A stretch of 64,000 bases of DNA from Pseudomonadota bacterium (lineage in GTDB: Bacteria; Pseudomonadota; Alphaproteobacteria; Rhizobiales; Xanthobacteraceae). Where the stretch lies: positions 1-64,000 of the forward strand of contig JAFEFL010000021.1 of NCBI GenBank assembly GCA_018240595.1, in the 5' to 3' direction. Below the pieces are notes generated by a model. The model had not been told where the DNA came from. It did not search any database and worked only from the letters and a program-made list of their open reading frames with translations. The position numbers were made by a program, and so were the translations under genes. Below, one piece after another: positions 35,382 through 43,319 of this stretch; position 1 is the first letter of the stretch, and every line of letters starts with the position of its first letter.

Positions 35382-36833
35382 ATGGCCAAGAAGAAGCAGA
35401 AGGCGAAAGCCAAATCGAAACCGGCGGCGAAAAAGCCCGCGCGCAAAGTCGCGAAAGCCGCATCGCGGCCCGCGGCCAAGAAGGCGGCGCCGAAGAAGGC
35501 CGCCAACGGCAACGGCGCTTATCCCAAGCCCTCGTCGAAGCCGTTCGGCCAGGACGGCAAGGCCCTCCAGGGCGTCCGCATCCTCGACTTCACGCATGTG
35601 CAGTCGGGCCCGACCTGCACGCAGCTCCTCGCCTGGTTCGGCGCGGACGTCATCAAGGTCGAGCGCCCGGGCGTCGGCGACATCACGCGCGGCCAGCTCG
35701 TCGACGTGAAGGGCGCCGACTCGCTCTACTTCACCATGCTCAACCACAACAAGCGCTCGATCACCATCGACTCCAAGCACCCGCAGGGCAAGCGCGTGCT
35801 CGATGAACTGATCAAGAAGTGCGACGTGCTGGTCGAGAACTTCGCGCCCGGCGCGCTCGATCGCATGGGCCTGACCTGGGAGCACATCCACAAGCTCAAT
35901 CCGCGCATGATCGTCGCCTCGGTTAAGGGCTTCGGCCCCGGCCCGTACGAGGACTGCAAGGTTTACGAGAACGTCGCGCAGTGCACCGGCGGCTCGGCTT
36001 CGACCACCGGTTTCCGCGACGGCCCGCCGCTCGTCACCGGCGCCCAGATCGGCGACAGTGGCACCGGCCTGCATCTCGCGCTCGGCATCGTCACCGCGCT
36101 CTATCAGCGCACGCGCACCGGCCGCGGCCAGAAGGTGCTCTGCGCCATGCAGGACGGCGTCCTCAACCTCGCACGCGTCAAGCTGCGCGACCAGCAGCGC
36201 CTCAAGCACGGCCCGCTCACCGAGTACTCGCAGTACGGCGAGGGCGTTCCGTTCGGCGATGCGACGCCGCGCGCCGGCAACGACTCCGGCGGCGGCCAGC
36301 CGGGCCGCATCCTCAAGTGCAAGGGCGCGCCGCAGGATCCGAACGCCTACATCTACTTCATTACCCAGGCGCCGGTCTGGGGCGAGATCTGCGACGTCAT
36401 CGGCGAGCCGACCTGGAAGACCGATCCGGAGTTCGCCACGCCGAAGGCGCGCCTGCCGAAGCTCAACCAGATCTTCGCGCGCATCGAAGAGTGGACCATG
36501 ACCAAGACGAAGTTCGAGGCCATGGAAATCCTCAACAAGTTCGACATCCCCTGCGGCCCGATCCTGTCGATGAAGGAACTCGCCGAGGATCAGTCGCTGC
36601 GCAAGACCGGCACGGTGGTCGAAGTCGACCACCCGACCCGCGGCAAGTATCTGACCGTCGGCAACCCGATCAAGCTGTCGGACTCGATCTCGGAAGTGAA
36701 GCGTTCGCCGCTGCTGGGCGAACACACCGACGAGATCCTGTCCAGCGTGCTCGGCTTCAAGGCGGCCGAGATCGCCGACATCAAGAACTCCGGCGCCCTC
36801 AGCGCGCCGGAGAAGAAGGAAAAGGCGGCGTAA
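35382..36833 (+). CDS. frc: Formyl-CoA:oxalate CoA-transferase with lysine-rich N-terminal extension
   Basis: 483 aa from the ATG after ggaggaccacgag. Residues about 1-45 form a histone-H1-like Lys/Ala/Pro tail (17 Lys or Arg in the first 40); the usual enzyme (about 430 aa) starts near [17 protein letters not shown]. Class III CoA-transferase motifs: the catalytic Asp in [10 protein letters not shown] and the glycine loop in [12 protein letters not shown]. It transfers CoA from formyl-CoA to oxalate, giving oxalyl-CoA and formate. The basic tail is not part of known Frc structures and could bind nucleic acid, polyphosphate or a partner. REP-like elements flank the gene on both sides. Confidence 0.94.
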   Translation: MAKKKQKAKAKSKPAAKKPARKVAKAASRPAAKKAAPKKAANGNGAYPKPSSKPFGQDGKALQGVRILDFTHVQSGPTCTQLLAWFGADVIKVERPGVGDITRGQLVDVKGADSLYFTMLNHNKRSITIDSKHPQGKRVLDELIKKCDVLVENFAPGALDRMGLTWEHIHKLNPRMIVASVKGFGPGPYEDCKVYENVAQCTGGSASTTGFRDGPPLVTGAQIGDSGTGLHLALGIVTALYQRTRTGRGQKVLCAMQDGVLNLARVKLRDQQRLKHGPLTEYSQYGEGVPFGDATPRAGNDSGGGQPGRILKCKGAPQDPNAYIYFITQAPVWGEICDVIGEPTWKTDPEFATPKARLPKLNQIFARIEEWTMTKTKFEAMEILNKFDIPCGPILSMKELAEDQSLRKTGTVVEVDHPTRGKYLTVGNPIKLSDSISEVKRSPLLGEHTDEILSSVLGFKAAEIADIKNSGALSAPEKKEKAA

Positions 36834-36839
36834 GAAACT

Positions 36840-36922
36840 GTCGCCCCCGCGAAAGCGGGGGCCCATACGCCGTGTTCTCTAGATGGCGCAGGGGCTATGG
36901 TCCCCGCCTTCGCGGGGACGAC
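36840..36922. repeat. REP-like element between frc and the formyltransferase gene
   Basis: Two inverted copies, gtcgcccccgcgaaagcggg (36840) and ggtccccgccttcgcgggga (36899), make the whole 83-bp element nearly palindromic (GTCG...CGAC). Same family as the element after oxc. Confidence 0.88.
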
Positions 36923-36949
36923 AAATCGGATGTTCTAGGAGGCAATTGA

Positions 36950-37879
36950 ATGCGTATCGTGGTCCATGGCCAGCAGGCCTTCGGCAAGGCGGTTCTCGAG
37001 GCGTTGTTGAAGCGCGGCGACAACGTCATCGCCGTCTTCGTTGCGCCGGAGAAGGAAGGCGCCAAGGCCGACCCGCTCAAGGAAGCGGCGCTGGCCGCCG
37101 GTCTGCCGGTGCACCAGCCGTCGTCCTACAAGGATCCGAAGGTCTGGGAGGAGTTCAAGGCGATGAAGCCGGACCTGCAGGTCATGGCCTTCGTCACGCT
37201 CTTCGTGCCGGAGGAGTTCCTCAACATCCCGACCCATGGGTCGATCCAGTATCACCCCTCGCTACTGCCGGCCTATCGTGGGGCGTCCGCGATTAACTGG
37301 CCGATCATCAAGGGCGAGAAGGAAACCGGCCTGTCGATCTTCTGGCCGGACAACGGTCTCGATACCGGCGACATCCTCATCCAGAAGAAGACGCCGATCT
37401 CCGACACCGACACGCTCGGCACCGTCTATTTCGACCGCCTGTTCCCGATGGGCGTCGATGCCATGCTCGAGGGCGTCGATCTGGTGAAGGCCGGCAAGGC
37501 GCCGAAGATCAAGCAGGATGAATCGAAGGCGACCTACGAAGGCCTGTGCCGCGCAGAGAACGCCAAGATCGACTGGGGCAAGCCGTGGGAGCAGATCGAC
37601 CGCCTGATCCGCGGCTGCAATCCGGCGCCGGGCGCCTGGACGACCTTGAACGGCGCCACCGTCAAGATCTTCGACGCCAAGCCGCTGCCGGCCCGCGATC
37701 CGAAGGGCATCGGCGGCAAGCTCGGCGAGATCGTCGCCAGCGATGACAACAGCATCACCGTGGTTTGCGCCGACGGCCGCTTCAATATCACCCGCGTGCA
37801 GCCGGACGGCGGCAAGAAGATTAGCGCGGGCGAGTGGGCGAAGTCCGCCAATCTCGCGCCGAAGACTCGTTTTACGTAA
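36950..37879 (+). CDS. Formyltransferase resembling the hydrolase domain of 10-formyl-THF dehydrogenase (ALDH1L1)
   Basis: 309 aa, two domains. The N-terminal formyltransferase fold (about 1-200) has SIQYHPSLLPAYRGASAINW, with catalytic His and the SLLP loop, then GLSIFWPDNGLDTGDIL. The C-terminal OB-type domain covers about 205-300. The GLDTG and ATYEGLCRAENAKIDWGKP segments are closer to the ALDH1L1 N-terminal domain (10-formyl-THF hydrolase) than to housekeeping Met-tRNA formyltransferase. It lies between frc and fhs. It may release formate from 10-formyl-THF or move a formyl group to an unknown acceptor. The ATG follows aggaggc. Its exact reaction is open. Confidence 0.82.
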   Translation: MRIVVHGQQAFGKAVLEALLKRGDNVIAVFVAPEKEGAKADPLKEAALAAGLPVHQPSSYKDPKVWEEFKAMKPDLQVMAFVTLFVPEEFLNIPTHGSIQYHPSLLPAYRGASAINWPIIKGEKETGLSIFWPDNGLDTGDILIQKKTPISDTDTLGTVYFDRLFPMGVDAMLEGVDLVKAGKAPKIKQDESKATYEGLCRAENAKIDWGKPWEQIDRLIRGCNPAPGAWTTLNGATVKIFDAKPLPARDPKGIGGKLGEIVASDDNSITVVCADGRFNITRVQPDGGKKISAGEWAKSANLAPKTRFT

Positions 37880-37887
37880 CTCTCCGC

Positions 37888-38001
37888 GTCATGCCCGGCC
37901 ATAGCCGTTCGAAGAACGGCGTTTTTCAAACGCCTATGTGCCGGGCATCCACGCCTTCTTCCAGGCAAGACGTAGATGGCCGGGACAAGCCCGGCCATGA
38001 C
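37888..38001. repeat. REP-like element between the formyltransferase gene and fhs
   Basis: It begins gtcatgcccggcc and ends gcccggccatgac, outer ends inverted, with inner hairpins (ccgttcgaagaacgg and others). 114 bp, a sister family to the GTCGTCCCC elements upstream. Confidence 0.82.
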
Positions 38002-38047
38002 GAAGAAAGAAAAACCGCCGGTTCACCGTACTAGTTGGAAACGCACC

Positions 38048-39742
38048 ATGCCCGCTTCGCAGCACCAGTCCCCGAAATCCGACATCGAAATCTCCCAGTC
38101 CGCCACCAAGCGGCGCATCCTTGACGTCGCCAAGGACAAGCTCGGCGTCGCCGCCGAGAACCTCGAACCCTATGGCCACTACAAGGCCAAGGTGTCGATG
38201 GACTACGTCAACTCGCTTCAGGGCAAGCCGAACGGCAAGCTAATCCTGGTCACCGCGATCTCGCCGACCCCGGCCGGCGAGGGCAAGACCACGACCACGG
38301 TCGGTCTCACCGATGCGCTAAATTTTATCGGCAAGAAGGCGATGTGCGCGCTGCGCGAGCCGTCACTCGGGCCGTCCTTCGGTATGAAGGGCGGCGCCGC
38401 CGGCGGCGGCTACGCCCAGGTGATCCCGATGGAGGACATCAACCTCCATTTCACTGGCGACTTCCATGCCATCACCTCGGCGCATAACCTGCTCTCGGCG
38501 CTGATCGACAACCACATCTACTGGGGCAACGCGCTCGGGATCGATAGCCGCCGCGTCGCCTGGCGCCGCGTTCTCGACATGAACGACCGCGCGCTGCGCG
38601 AGATCGTCTGCTCGCTCGGCGGGGTCGCCAATGGCTATCCGCGCGAGGCCGGCTTCGACATCACCGTCGCCTCGGAAGTCATGGCAATCTTCTGCCTCGC
38701 CAAGAATCTCGACGATCTCAAGGAGCGTCTCGGCAACATCATCGTTGCCTATACCCGCGATCGTAAGCCGATCCGCGCCAAGGACCTTAACGCGCACGGC
38801 GCCATGACCGCGCTGCTCAAGGAAGCGATCGCGCCCAACTTGGTGCAGACGCTGGAAGGCACCCCGGCTTTCATCCACGGCGGTCCGTTCGCCAATATCG
38901 CGCATGGCTGCAACTCGGTGGTCGCCACCACCACGGCGCTCAAGCTCGCCGACTACGTGGTGACCGAAGCCGGTTTCGGCGCCGATCTCGGCGCCGAAAA
39001 GTTCATCGACATCAAATGCCGCAAGGCCGGTCTGAAGCCGGACTGCGTGGTGCTGGTCGCCACCATCCGCGCGCTGAAGATGCACGGCGGCGTCAAGAAA
39101 GAAGATCTGAAGAAGGAAGACCTCAAGGCGCTCGAGGCCGGCATGGCCAACCTGCAGCGTCACATCGAGAACGTGAAGAAGTTCGGCCTTCCGGCGGTGG
39201 TGTCGATCAACCGCTTCTCCGCCGATACCGACGCCGAAGTCGCGCTGGTCAAGGAGAAGTGCAAGGCGCTCGGCGTCGAGGCGCTGATGGCCGATCACTG
39301 GGCCATGGGCGGCGAGGGCGCGGCCGACGTCGCCAAGGCCGTCGTCAAGATCTGCGACGAGGGCAAGGCGAACCTGAAGTTCCTCTATCCGGACGAGATG
39401 CCGCTGTTCGAGAAGGTGCGCACCATCGCCAAGGAGCTGTACCGCGCCGACGATGCGACCGCCGACAAGTCGGTCAAGGATCAGCTCAAGCAGTGGGAAG
39501 AGATGGGCTTTGGCAAGCTGCCGGTTTGCATCGCCAAGACGCAGTACTCGTTCTCGACCAATCCCGACGCCAAGGGCGCGCCGACCGGCTTCACCATCCC
39601 GGTGCGCGAAGTGCGGCTGTCGGCCGGCGCCGAGTTCATCGTCGCGATCTGCGGTGAGATCATGACCATGCCGGGCCTGCCGAAGGTGCCGTCGGCCGAT
39701 GCGATCGACGTCAAGGACGGCAAGATCGTCGGGCTGTTCTGA
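38048..39742 (+). CDS. fhs: Formate-tetrahydrofolate ligase
   Basis: 564 aa from the ATG in acgcaccatg; upstream residues in the same frame are encoded by the repeat. The P-loop [39 protein letters not shown] and [15 protein letters not shown] are invariant Fhs features. It makes 10-formyl-THF from formate, THF and ATP in the cytoplasm. As last gene of the oxalate run it channels the C1 unit released by Oxc/Frc to biosynthesis or oxidation. A strong terminator follows 25 bp on. Confidence 0.97.
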   Translation: MPASQHQSPKSDIEISQSATKRRILDVAKDKLGVAAENLEPYGHYKAKVSMDYVNSLQGKPNGKLILVTAISPTPAGEGKTTTTVGLTDALNFIGKKAMCALREPSLGPSFGMKGGAAGGGYAQVIPMEDINLHFTGDFHAITSAHNLLSALIDNHIYWGNALGIDSRRVAWRRVLDMNDRALREIVCSLGGVANGYPREAGFDITVASEVMAIFCLAKNLDDLKERLGNIIVAYTRDRKPIRAKDLNAHGAMTALLKEAIAPNLVQTLEGTPAFIHGGPFANIAHGCNSVVATTTALKLADYVVTEAGFGADLGAEKFIDIKCRKAGLKPDCVVLVATIRALKMHGGVKKEDLKKEDLKALEAGMANLQRHIENVKKFGLPAVVSINRFSADTDAEVALVKEKCKALGVEALMADHWAMGGEGAADVAKAVVKICDEGKANLKFLYPDEMPLFEKVRTIAKELYRADDATADKSVKDQLKQWEEMGFGKLPVCIAKTQYSFSTNPDAKGAPTGFTIPVREVRLSAGAEFIVAICGEIMTMPGLPKVPSADAIDVKDGKIVGLF

Positions 39743-39766
39743 TCAGAGATTCATGTGCGAAGACTC

Positions 39767-39797
39767 AAGGCCGCCGGTTCTGCCGGCGGCCTTTTTG
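39767..39797 (+). terminator. Terminator of the oxalate operon
   Basis: aaggccgccgg (39767-39777) pairs with ccggcggcctt (39783-39793), then ttttg. It is also close to the 3' end of the convergent isochorismatase-like gene. Confidence 0.92.
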
Positions 39798-39805
39798 TTG
39801 GCCGC

Positions 39806-40381
39806 TCAGGCCTTGAGCGCGGCGATGATCTCGTCGCTTTTGCGCACGCGCGACACGCGCGGCAGCACTTTCTCGATGGCGAACTGGTGCAAGCCTTCGC
39901 CCATGCTGGTGGAGGCGTCCTCGGCGACGACGACGTTGTAGTTGAGATGCCAGCCGTCGCGCGCCGTCTGCTCGCCGCCGAAGTTGGTCGCGACGCCGCC
40001 GACGATGATGGTGTCGATGCCGCGGCGGCGCAGTTGCAGGTCGAGCTCGGTGCCGTGGAAGGCGCTCCAGGTGCGCTTCTTGATCGGCAGGTGCGGCAGA
40101 TGCGCGACCTCGCCGACGATCTCCGACCAGTCCGGCGGCAGGCCGCCGGGCGGCACCGCCAGCGGCTGATCGGTCAGGCCGCGCGGCGCCGCGCCGAGAT
40201 CGGCCCCGAAATCGACGTTGACGAGAACGACGACGCCGCCGACATCCGCGACGGCGCGACCGAGCCGCGCGGCCGTTGAGACGACCTGATCGGCGGAATA
40301 GGGTGATAGCGGCCGGGCGAGGATGCCCTTTTGCAGGTCGATGAGGATGAGCGCGGTGTTTTTGGCGTTGAGTTCGAGCAT
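39806..40381 (-). CDS. Isochorismatase-family protein lacking the catalytic cysteine
   Basis: 191 aa from the ATG at MLELNAKNTALILID; a start 57 bp upstream would read through the operator. The family Asp (LILIDLQKG) and Lys (PIKKRTWSAF) are present. The cis-peptide region reads VGGVATNFGGEQTARD, with Gly in place of the nucleophilic Cys (usual ATNxCVESTAR). A YecD-like subgroup shares this. It is thus not a normal cysteine amidase; a hydrolase of isochorismatase type or another lyase or isomerase is possible. It diverges from a TetR gene with two palindromes between. Confidence 0.85.
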   Translation of the reverse strand: MLELNAKNTALILIDLQKGILARPLSPYSADQVVSTAARLGRAVADVGGVVVLVNVDFGADLGAAPRGLTDQPLAVPPGGLPPDWSEIVGEVAHLPHLPIKKRTWSAFHGTELDLQLRRRGIDTIIVGGVATNFGGEQTARDGWHLNYNVVVAEDASTSMGEGLHQFAIEKVLPRVSRVRKSDEIIAALKA

Positions 40382-40422
40382 GACGGGGGCCTTCGGTTTG
40401 GAACGCGGCCGGCCCGGGTTAT

Positions 40423-40438
40423 ATGAGGGTCGGCTCAT
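40423..40438. promoter_or_regulatory. Palindrome 1 between the isochorismatase-like and tetR genes
   Basis: atgag-ggtcgg-ctcat, a perfect 5-bp inverted repeat, about 42 bp before the isochorismatase start. With palindrome 2 it is the likely binding region of the divergent TetR regulator. Confidence 0.6.
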
Positions 40439-40450
40439 GTTCGTGGATAT

Positions 40451-41068
40451 ATGAGGATGCCCTCACAAAAGTCAAGCGCCACCATCGCCGCCCGCGCCCC
40501 GCAACGCGAGCGCGGCCGCGCCCGCGTCGCTGCGCTGCTCGGCGCCGCCACCGCGGTGTTTGCCGACAAGGGCTATGACGCCGCGACCATGACCGAGATC
40601 GCGGCGCGCGCCGGCGCCTCGATCGGCTCGCTCTACCAGTTCTTCCCGACCAAGGAGCTGATCGCCGAGGCGCTGCATGCCGCCAACGCCGATGCGCTGG
40701 TCGCGTTGCTGGAAGCGCTGGCGCCGCGCCTGGCCGGTAAGCCCGCCGAGGCGCTGGCCGATATTCTGTTCGGCGAGTTCTCCGGCTTTCTGGCCGAGCA
40801 TCCCGCCTTTGTCGCGCTGGCTGACCGGCGCAGTATCGACCCCAAGCGCAAGAAGGCGACACGCCAGAAATTGCGCGGCGAAATCGTGAAGCTGCTCGCG
40901 GCCGCAAAGCCGCCGGTGCCGCGCCCGAGGGCCCAGGCGCTGGCCATCGTCATCCTCCATCTGCTGCGTGTCGCCGTGGCTATCGAAGGCGAGGCCGACC
41001 TCGAAGGACGCGCCGCCGTGCTCGATGAGATACGGCTGATGCTCGGGCATCATCTATCCGGGCGCTGA
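40451..41068 (+). CDS. TetR-family regulator
   Basis: 205 aa. The HTH lies at about residues 28-72 (LLGAATAVFADKGYDAATMT...SIGSLYQFFPTKELIAEAL), a clean TetR N-terminus. The helical ligand domain is Ala/Leu-rich. The first 20 residues are basic and weakly conserved; no better start is seen, although 40457 is also ATG. It probably represses the divergent isochorismatase-like gene and itself through the TGAGG palindromes. Confidence 0.88.
   Translation: MRMPSQKSSATIAARAPQRERGRARVAALLGAATAVFADKGYDAATMTEIAARAGASIGSLYQFFPTKELIAEALHAANADALVALLEALAPRLAGKPAEALADILFGEFSGFLAEHPAFVALADRRSIDPKRKKATRQKLRGEIVKLLAAAKPPVPRPRAQALAIVILHLLRVAVAIEGEADLEGRAAVLDEIRLMLGHHLSGR
40452..40465. promoter_or_regulatory. 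Palindrome 2 overlapping the tetR start
   Basis: tgagg-atgc-cctca, perfect inverted repeat sharing TGAGG with palindrome 1. It overlaps the first codons of the TetR gene, so the mRNA is either leaderless or the operator covers the start of the coding sequence. Confidence 0.6.
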
Positions 41069-41194
41069 GGAGCGCCGCTGCCAGGCCGGGCCCGGCGCAT
41101 GTCAGATCACAGATTTTTGCGGGATCGGCTGCTTGCGCGGTGCAAAGGGGAATGATCGACTGCGCGCCGATTTGAACCGGGACATCCCAGGGAG

Positions 41195-41887
41195 ATGCTG
41201 ATGCTCAAGTTCTATTATTCCGGCGCGCCGAACCCGATGAAGGTGGCGCTTTTCCTCGAAGAGTCGGGTTTGCCCTACGAGGCCATCCCGGTCGACACCC
41301 GCAAGGGCGACCAGCACAAGCCGGAATACACCGCCATCAATCCGAACGCGAAGGTGCCCGCGATCGTCGACGGCGACGTTACCGTATTCGATTCGAATGC
41401 GATCCTGCTCTTCCTCGGCGAGAAGACCGGCAAGTTCATGCCGCCGGCCGGCGACAAGCTGCGCGGCGAATTGCTGTCGTGGCTGATGTTCATCGCCTCC
41501 GGCGTCGGACCCTATTCGGGCCAGGCGGTGCATTTCCGCAACTACGCGCCCGAGAAGATCGAGTACGCCATCAACCGTTACATGTACGAGGCGCAGCGCC
41601 ACTACAACATTCTCAACGACCGTCTCGGCAAGCAGAAGTACATGGTCGGCGACAGCTACACGATCGTCGACATGGCGCTGTGGGGCTGGGCGCGTCTCGT
41701 CCCGATGGCGCTCGGCGAAACCTACTGGGCCAAATTCCCCAACCTGAAGCGCCTGATCGACGAGATCAGTGCGCGACCGGCCGCGGCCCGCGCGCTCGCC
41801 ATCAAGGACAAGCATACGTTCAAGACCGAGTTCGACGACGAAGCCAAGCGCGCCATGTTCAGGCATATGAGCGAGAAGGTCGCCTGA
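41195..41887 (+). CDS. Glutathione S-transferase (Nu-like / YfcG-type)
   Basis: 230 aa, ATG after cagggag; a second ATG lies 6 bp on. The N-terminal thioredoxin fold has FYYSGAPNPMKVALFLEES with Asn in the active-site loop, KVPAIVDGDVTVFDSNAILLFL (cis-Pro, glutathione contacts) and a helical C-terminal domain with YMVGDSYTIVDMALWGW. Members act in disulfide-bond reduction or conjugation with glutathione. No operon partner. Substrate unknown. Confidence 0.92.
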   Translation: MLMLKFYYSGAPNPMKVALFLEESGLPYEAIPVDTRKGDQHKPEYTAINPNAKVPAIVDGDVTVFDSNAILLFLGEKTGKFMPPAGDKLRGELLSWLMFIASGVGPYSGQAVHFRNYAPEKIEYAINRYMYEAQRHYNILNDRLGKQKYMVGDSYTIVDMALWGWARLVPMALGETYWAKFPNLKRLIDEISARPAAARALAIKDKHTFKTEFDDEAKRAMFRHMSEKVA

Positions 41888-41910
41888 CGGCCTGACAGCG
41901 GCGGAAACAA

Positions 41911-41958
41911 CGCGGCCGGGACTTAGACATTGGTCTCAGTTCCGGCCGTTGCGTTTTT
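41911..41958 (+). terminator. Terminator after the GST gene
   Basis: cggccgggact (41912-41922) pairs with agttccggccg (41938-41948), with one G-U, then a T-rich tail gcgttttt. Confidence 0.75.
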
Positions 41959-42083
41959 AGTCCCTCGGTAACGCTGGAGACGCTAAAGGGCGGGAGCCGG
42001 GGTTGGCAGTACATAGCTGCCATCTTCTCACCTTGTTGGCCGCCCATGCGTGCCGTAACGTCGCTCAAACCGAGATATGCAAG

Positions 42084-42686
42084 ATGGACCTGACCCGGAT
42101 ACCGACCGGCCTCAACCCGCCGCACGATGTGTACGCCATTATCGAAGTGCCGCTCGGCGGCGTGCCGGTCAAATACGAATTCGACAAGACCTCGGGCGCG
42201 TTGCTCGTCGATCGCTTCCTGCACACGGCGATGTTCTATCCGGGAAACTACGGCTTCATCCCGCACACCTTGTCCGACGACGGCGATCCTTGCGACGTCA
42301 TGGTGATCACCCAGGTGCCGGTGGTGCCGGGCGCGGTGATCCGTTGCCGTCCGGTCGGCGCGTTGCTGATGGAAGACGAAGCCGGTAACGACGAGAAGAT
42401 TCTCGCCGTGCCGGTCGACAAGCTGCACCCGTTCTACAAGGGCATCACCAGCTATCGCGACCTGCCGGACGTGATGATCGAGCAGATCGCTCACTTCTTC
42501 CAGCACTACAAGGATCTGGAGAAGGGCAAGTGGGTGTCGATCGTCAAATGGCTCGATGCCCGCGAAGCCGAAACGCTGATCATCGAAGGCGTCAAGCGCG
42601 CCAAGGCCAAGAACAAGGCAGCCGGCAAGGCGGAAAAGGCCGACAAGGGCAAGGTCAAGTCGGCGAAGAAGGCCGGGAAGAAGTAA
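42084..42686 (+). CDS. ppa: Inorganic pyrophosphatase with lysine-rich C-terminal tail
   Basis: 200 aa from the ATG reading MDLTRIPTG; the frame is open 81 bp upstream but the extra residues are not family-like. Core motifs: KYEFDKTSGALLVDRFL, MFYPGNYGFIPHT, DGDPCDVMVI (the DxDPxD metal site) and HFFQHYKDLEKGKWV. Hydrolyses PPi to 2 Pi with Mg2+ in the cytoplasm. The family normally ends near residue 172; here 30 more residues (14 Lys or Arg, the rest mostly Ala and Gly) follow. The basic tail recalls the one on formyl-CoA transferase in this window. Confidence 0.96.
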   Translation: MDLTRIPTGLNPPHDVYAIIEVPLGGVPVKYEFDKTSGALLVDRFLHTAMFYPGNYGFIPHTLSDDGDPCDVMVITQVPVVPGAVIRCRPVGALLMEDEAGNDEKILAVPVDKLHPFYKGITSYRDLPDVMIEQIAHFFQHYKDLEKGKWVSIVKWLDAREAETLIIEGVKRAKAKNKAAGKAEKADKGKVKSAKKAGKK

Positions 42687-42761
42687 CGTCCGTACAGCGC
42701 CGGCTGGCGGGCACCTCCAGGATCACCGGTGAAGGCGGCCGCCGCTTGATTCAACCGCGCC

Positions 42762-43037
42762 TCAGCTTTCGTTCGCGCGCGGGAAGGGGTGCACCTTGCC
42801 GGGTACCTCGGGAGCCGTCGGCGGCGACGGCGTTTCGGCCGCCGGTGGCCGCCGGCCCATGGTCCAGTTGAAGGACATGCGGACATCGGGATTCGGCACC
42901 GACCAGCAGGCGCCGTCCTTGTCCATGAAAACGACCCAGATCAGGTTGGCCTCCGGCCCGTAATCGATGACGAAGTGAGCCAGCCCCGAGCCTTTCGGGG
43001 TCTCGAGCGGCAGCGGCGGATTGAGTTGTTTAATCAT
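42762..43037 (-). CDS. Conserved small protein, unknown function
   Basis: 91 aa. The core LIWVVFMDKDGACWSVPNPDVRMSFNWTMGR has the regular composition of a folded domain, and a Pro-rich tail follows. No signal peptide or membrane segment. Similar short proteins occur in Bradyrhizobium relatives; no function is known to me. Single gene convergent with ppa. Confidence 0.7.
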   Translation of the reverse strand: MIKQLNPPLPLETPKGSGLAHFVIDYGPEANLIWVVFMDKDGACWSVPNPDVRMSFNWTMGRRPPAAETPSPPTAPEVPGKVHPFPRANES

Positions 43038-43122
43038 GGAGCCCCGGCGTTGGAGAAAGTCCCGCCTGATAACGGGACAGTGGGCCGGTCAGTTCCCTGA
43101 CGGGAATCCCGGGACGACGGCC

Positions 43123-43160
43123 CAAAAAAAAGACGCCGCCCTCGTTGCCGAAGGCGGCGC
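43123..43160 (-). terminator. Terminator of the OFA transporter operon
   Basis: On the minus strand, cgccgcc (43159-43153) pairs with ggcggcg (43140-43134) and is followed by a run of T (43131-43123). It lies 24 bp after the small-subunit stop. Confidence 0.85.
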
Positions 43161-43183
43161 CCTGCCGTGTCAAATGATAGCCG

Positions 43184-43306
43184 CTACTGGAACAGCTTCA
43201 TCGCGTTGATCAGCGTCTGGATGACGCCCCAGGCCAGCGGGATGCCGACGAAGGCCCAGGCCAGAGCCAGCTTGAGGCCGATCGAGGTTTCTTGTGCTTG
43301 CTGCAT
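43184..43306 (-). CDS. OFA-type MFS transporter small subunit (40 aa)
   Basis: 40 codons with a strong ribosome site gggagaagg, 13 bp after the transporter stop. A short polar start (MQQAQETS) is followed by one membrane helix, LKLALAWAFVGIPLAWGVIQ, and TLINAMKLFQ. This matches the single-helix partner known to accompany some oxalate/formate-family MFS transporters. It probably binds and stabilises the upstream transporter. Too short for default gene finders, but the spacing, ribosome site and terminator right after it support it. Confidence 0.85.
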   Translation of the reverse strand: MQQAQETSIGLKLALAWAFVGIPLAWGVIQTLINAMKLFQ

Positions 43307-43319
43307 TTTACCTTCTCCC

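Noticed and set aside
35285..38001. Insertion sequence in the oxalate operon
   Set aside because: Elements are under 120 bp with no transposase; they fit REP/BIME-like repeats.
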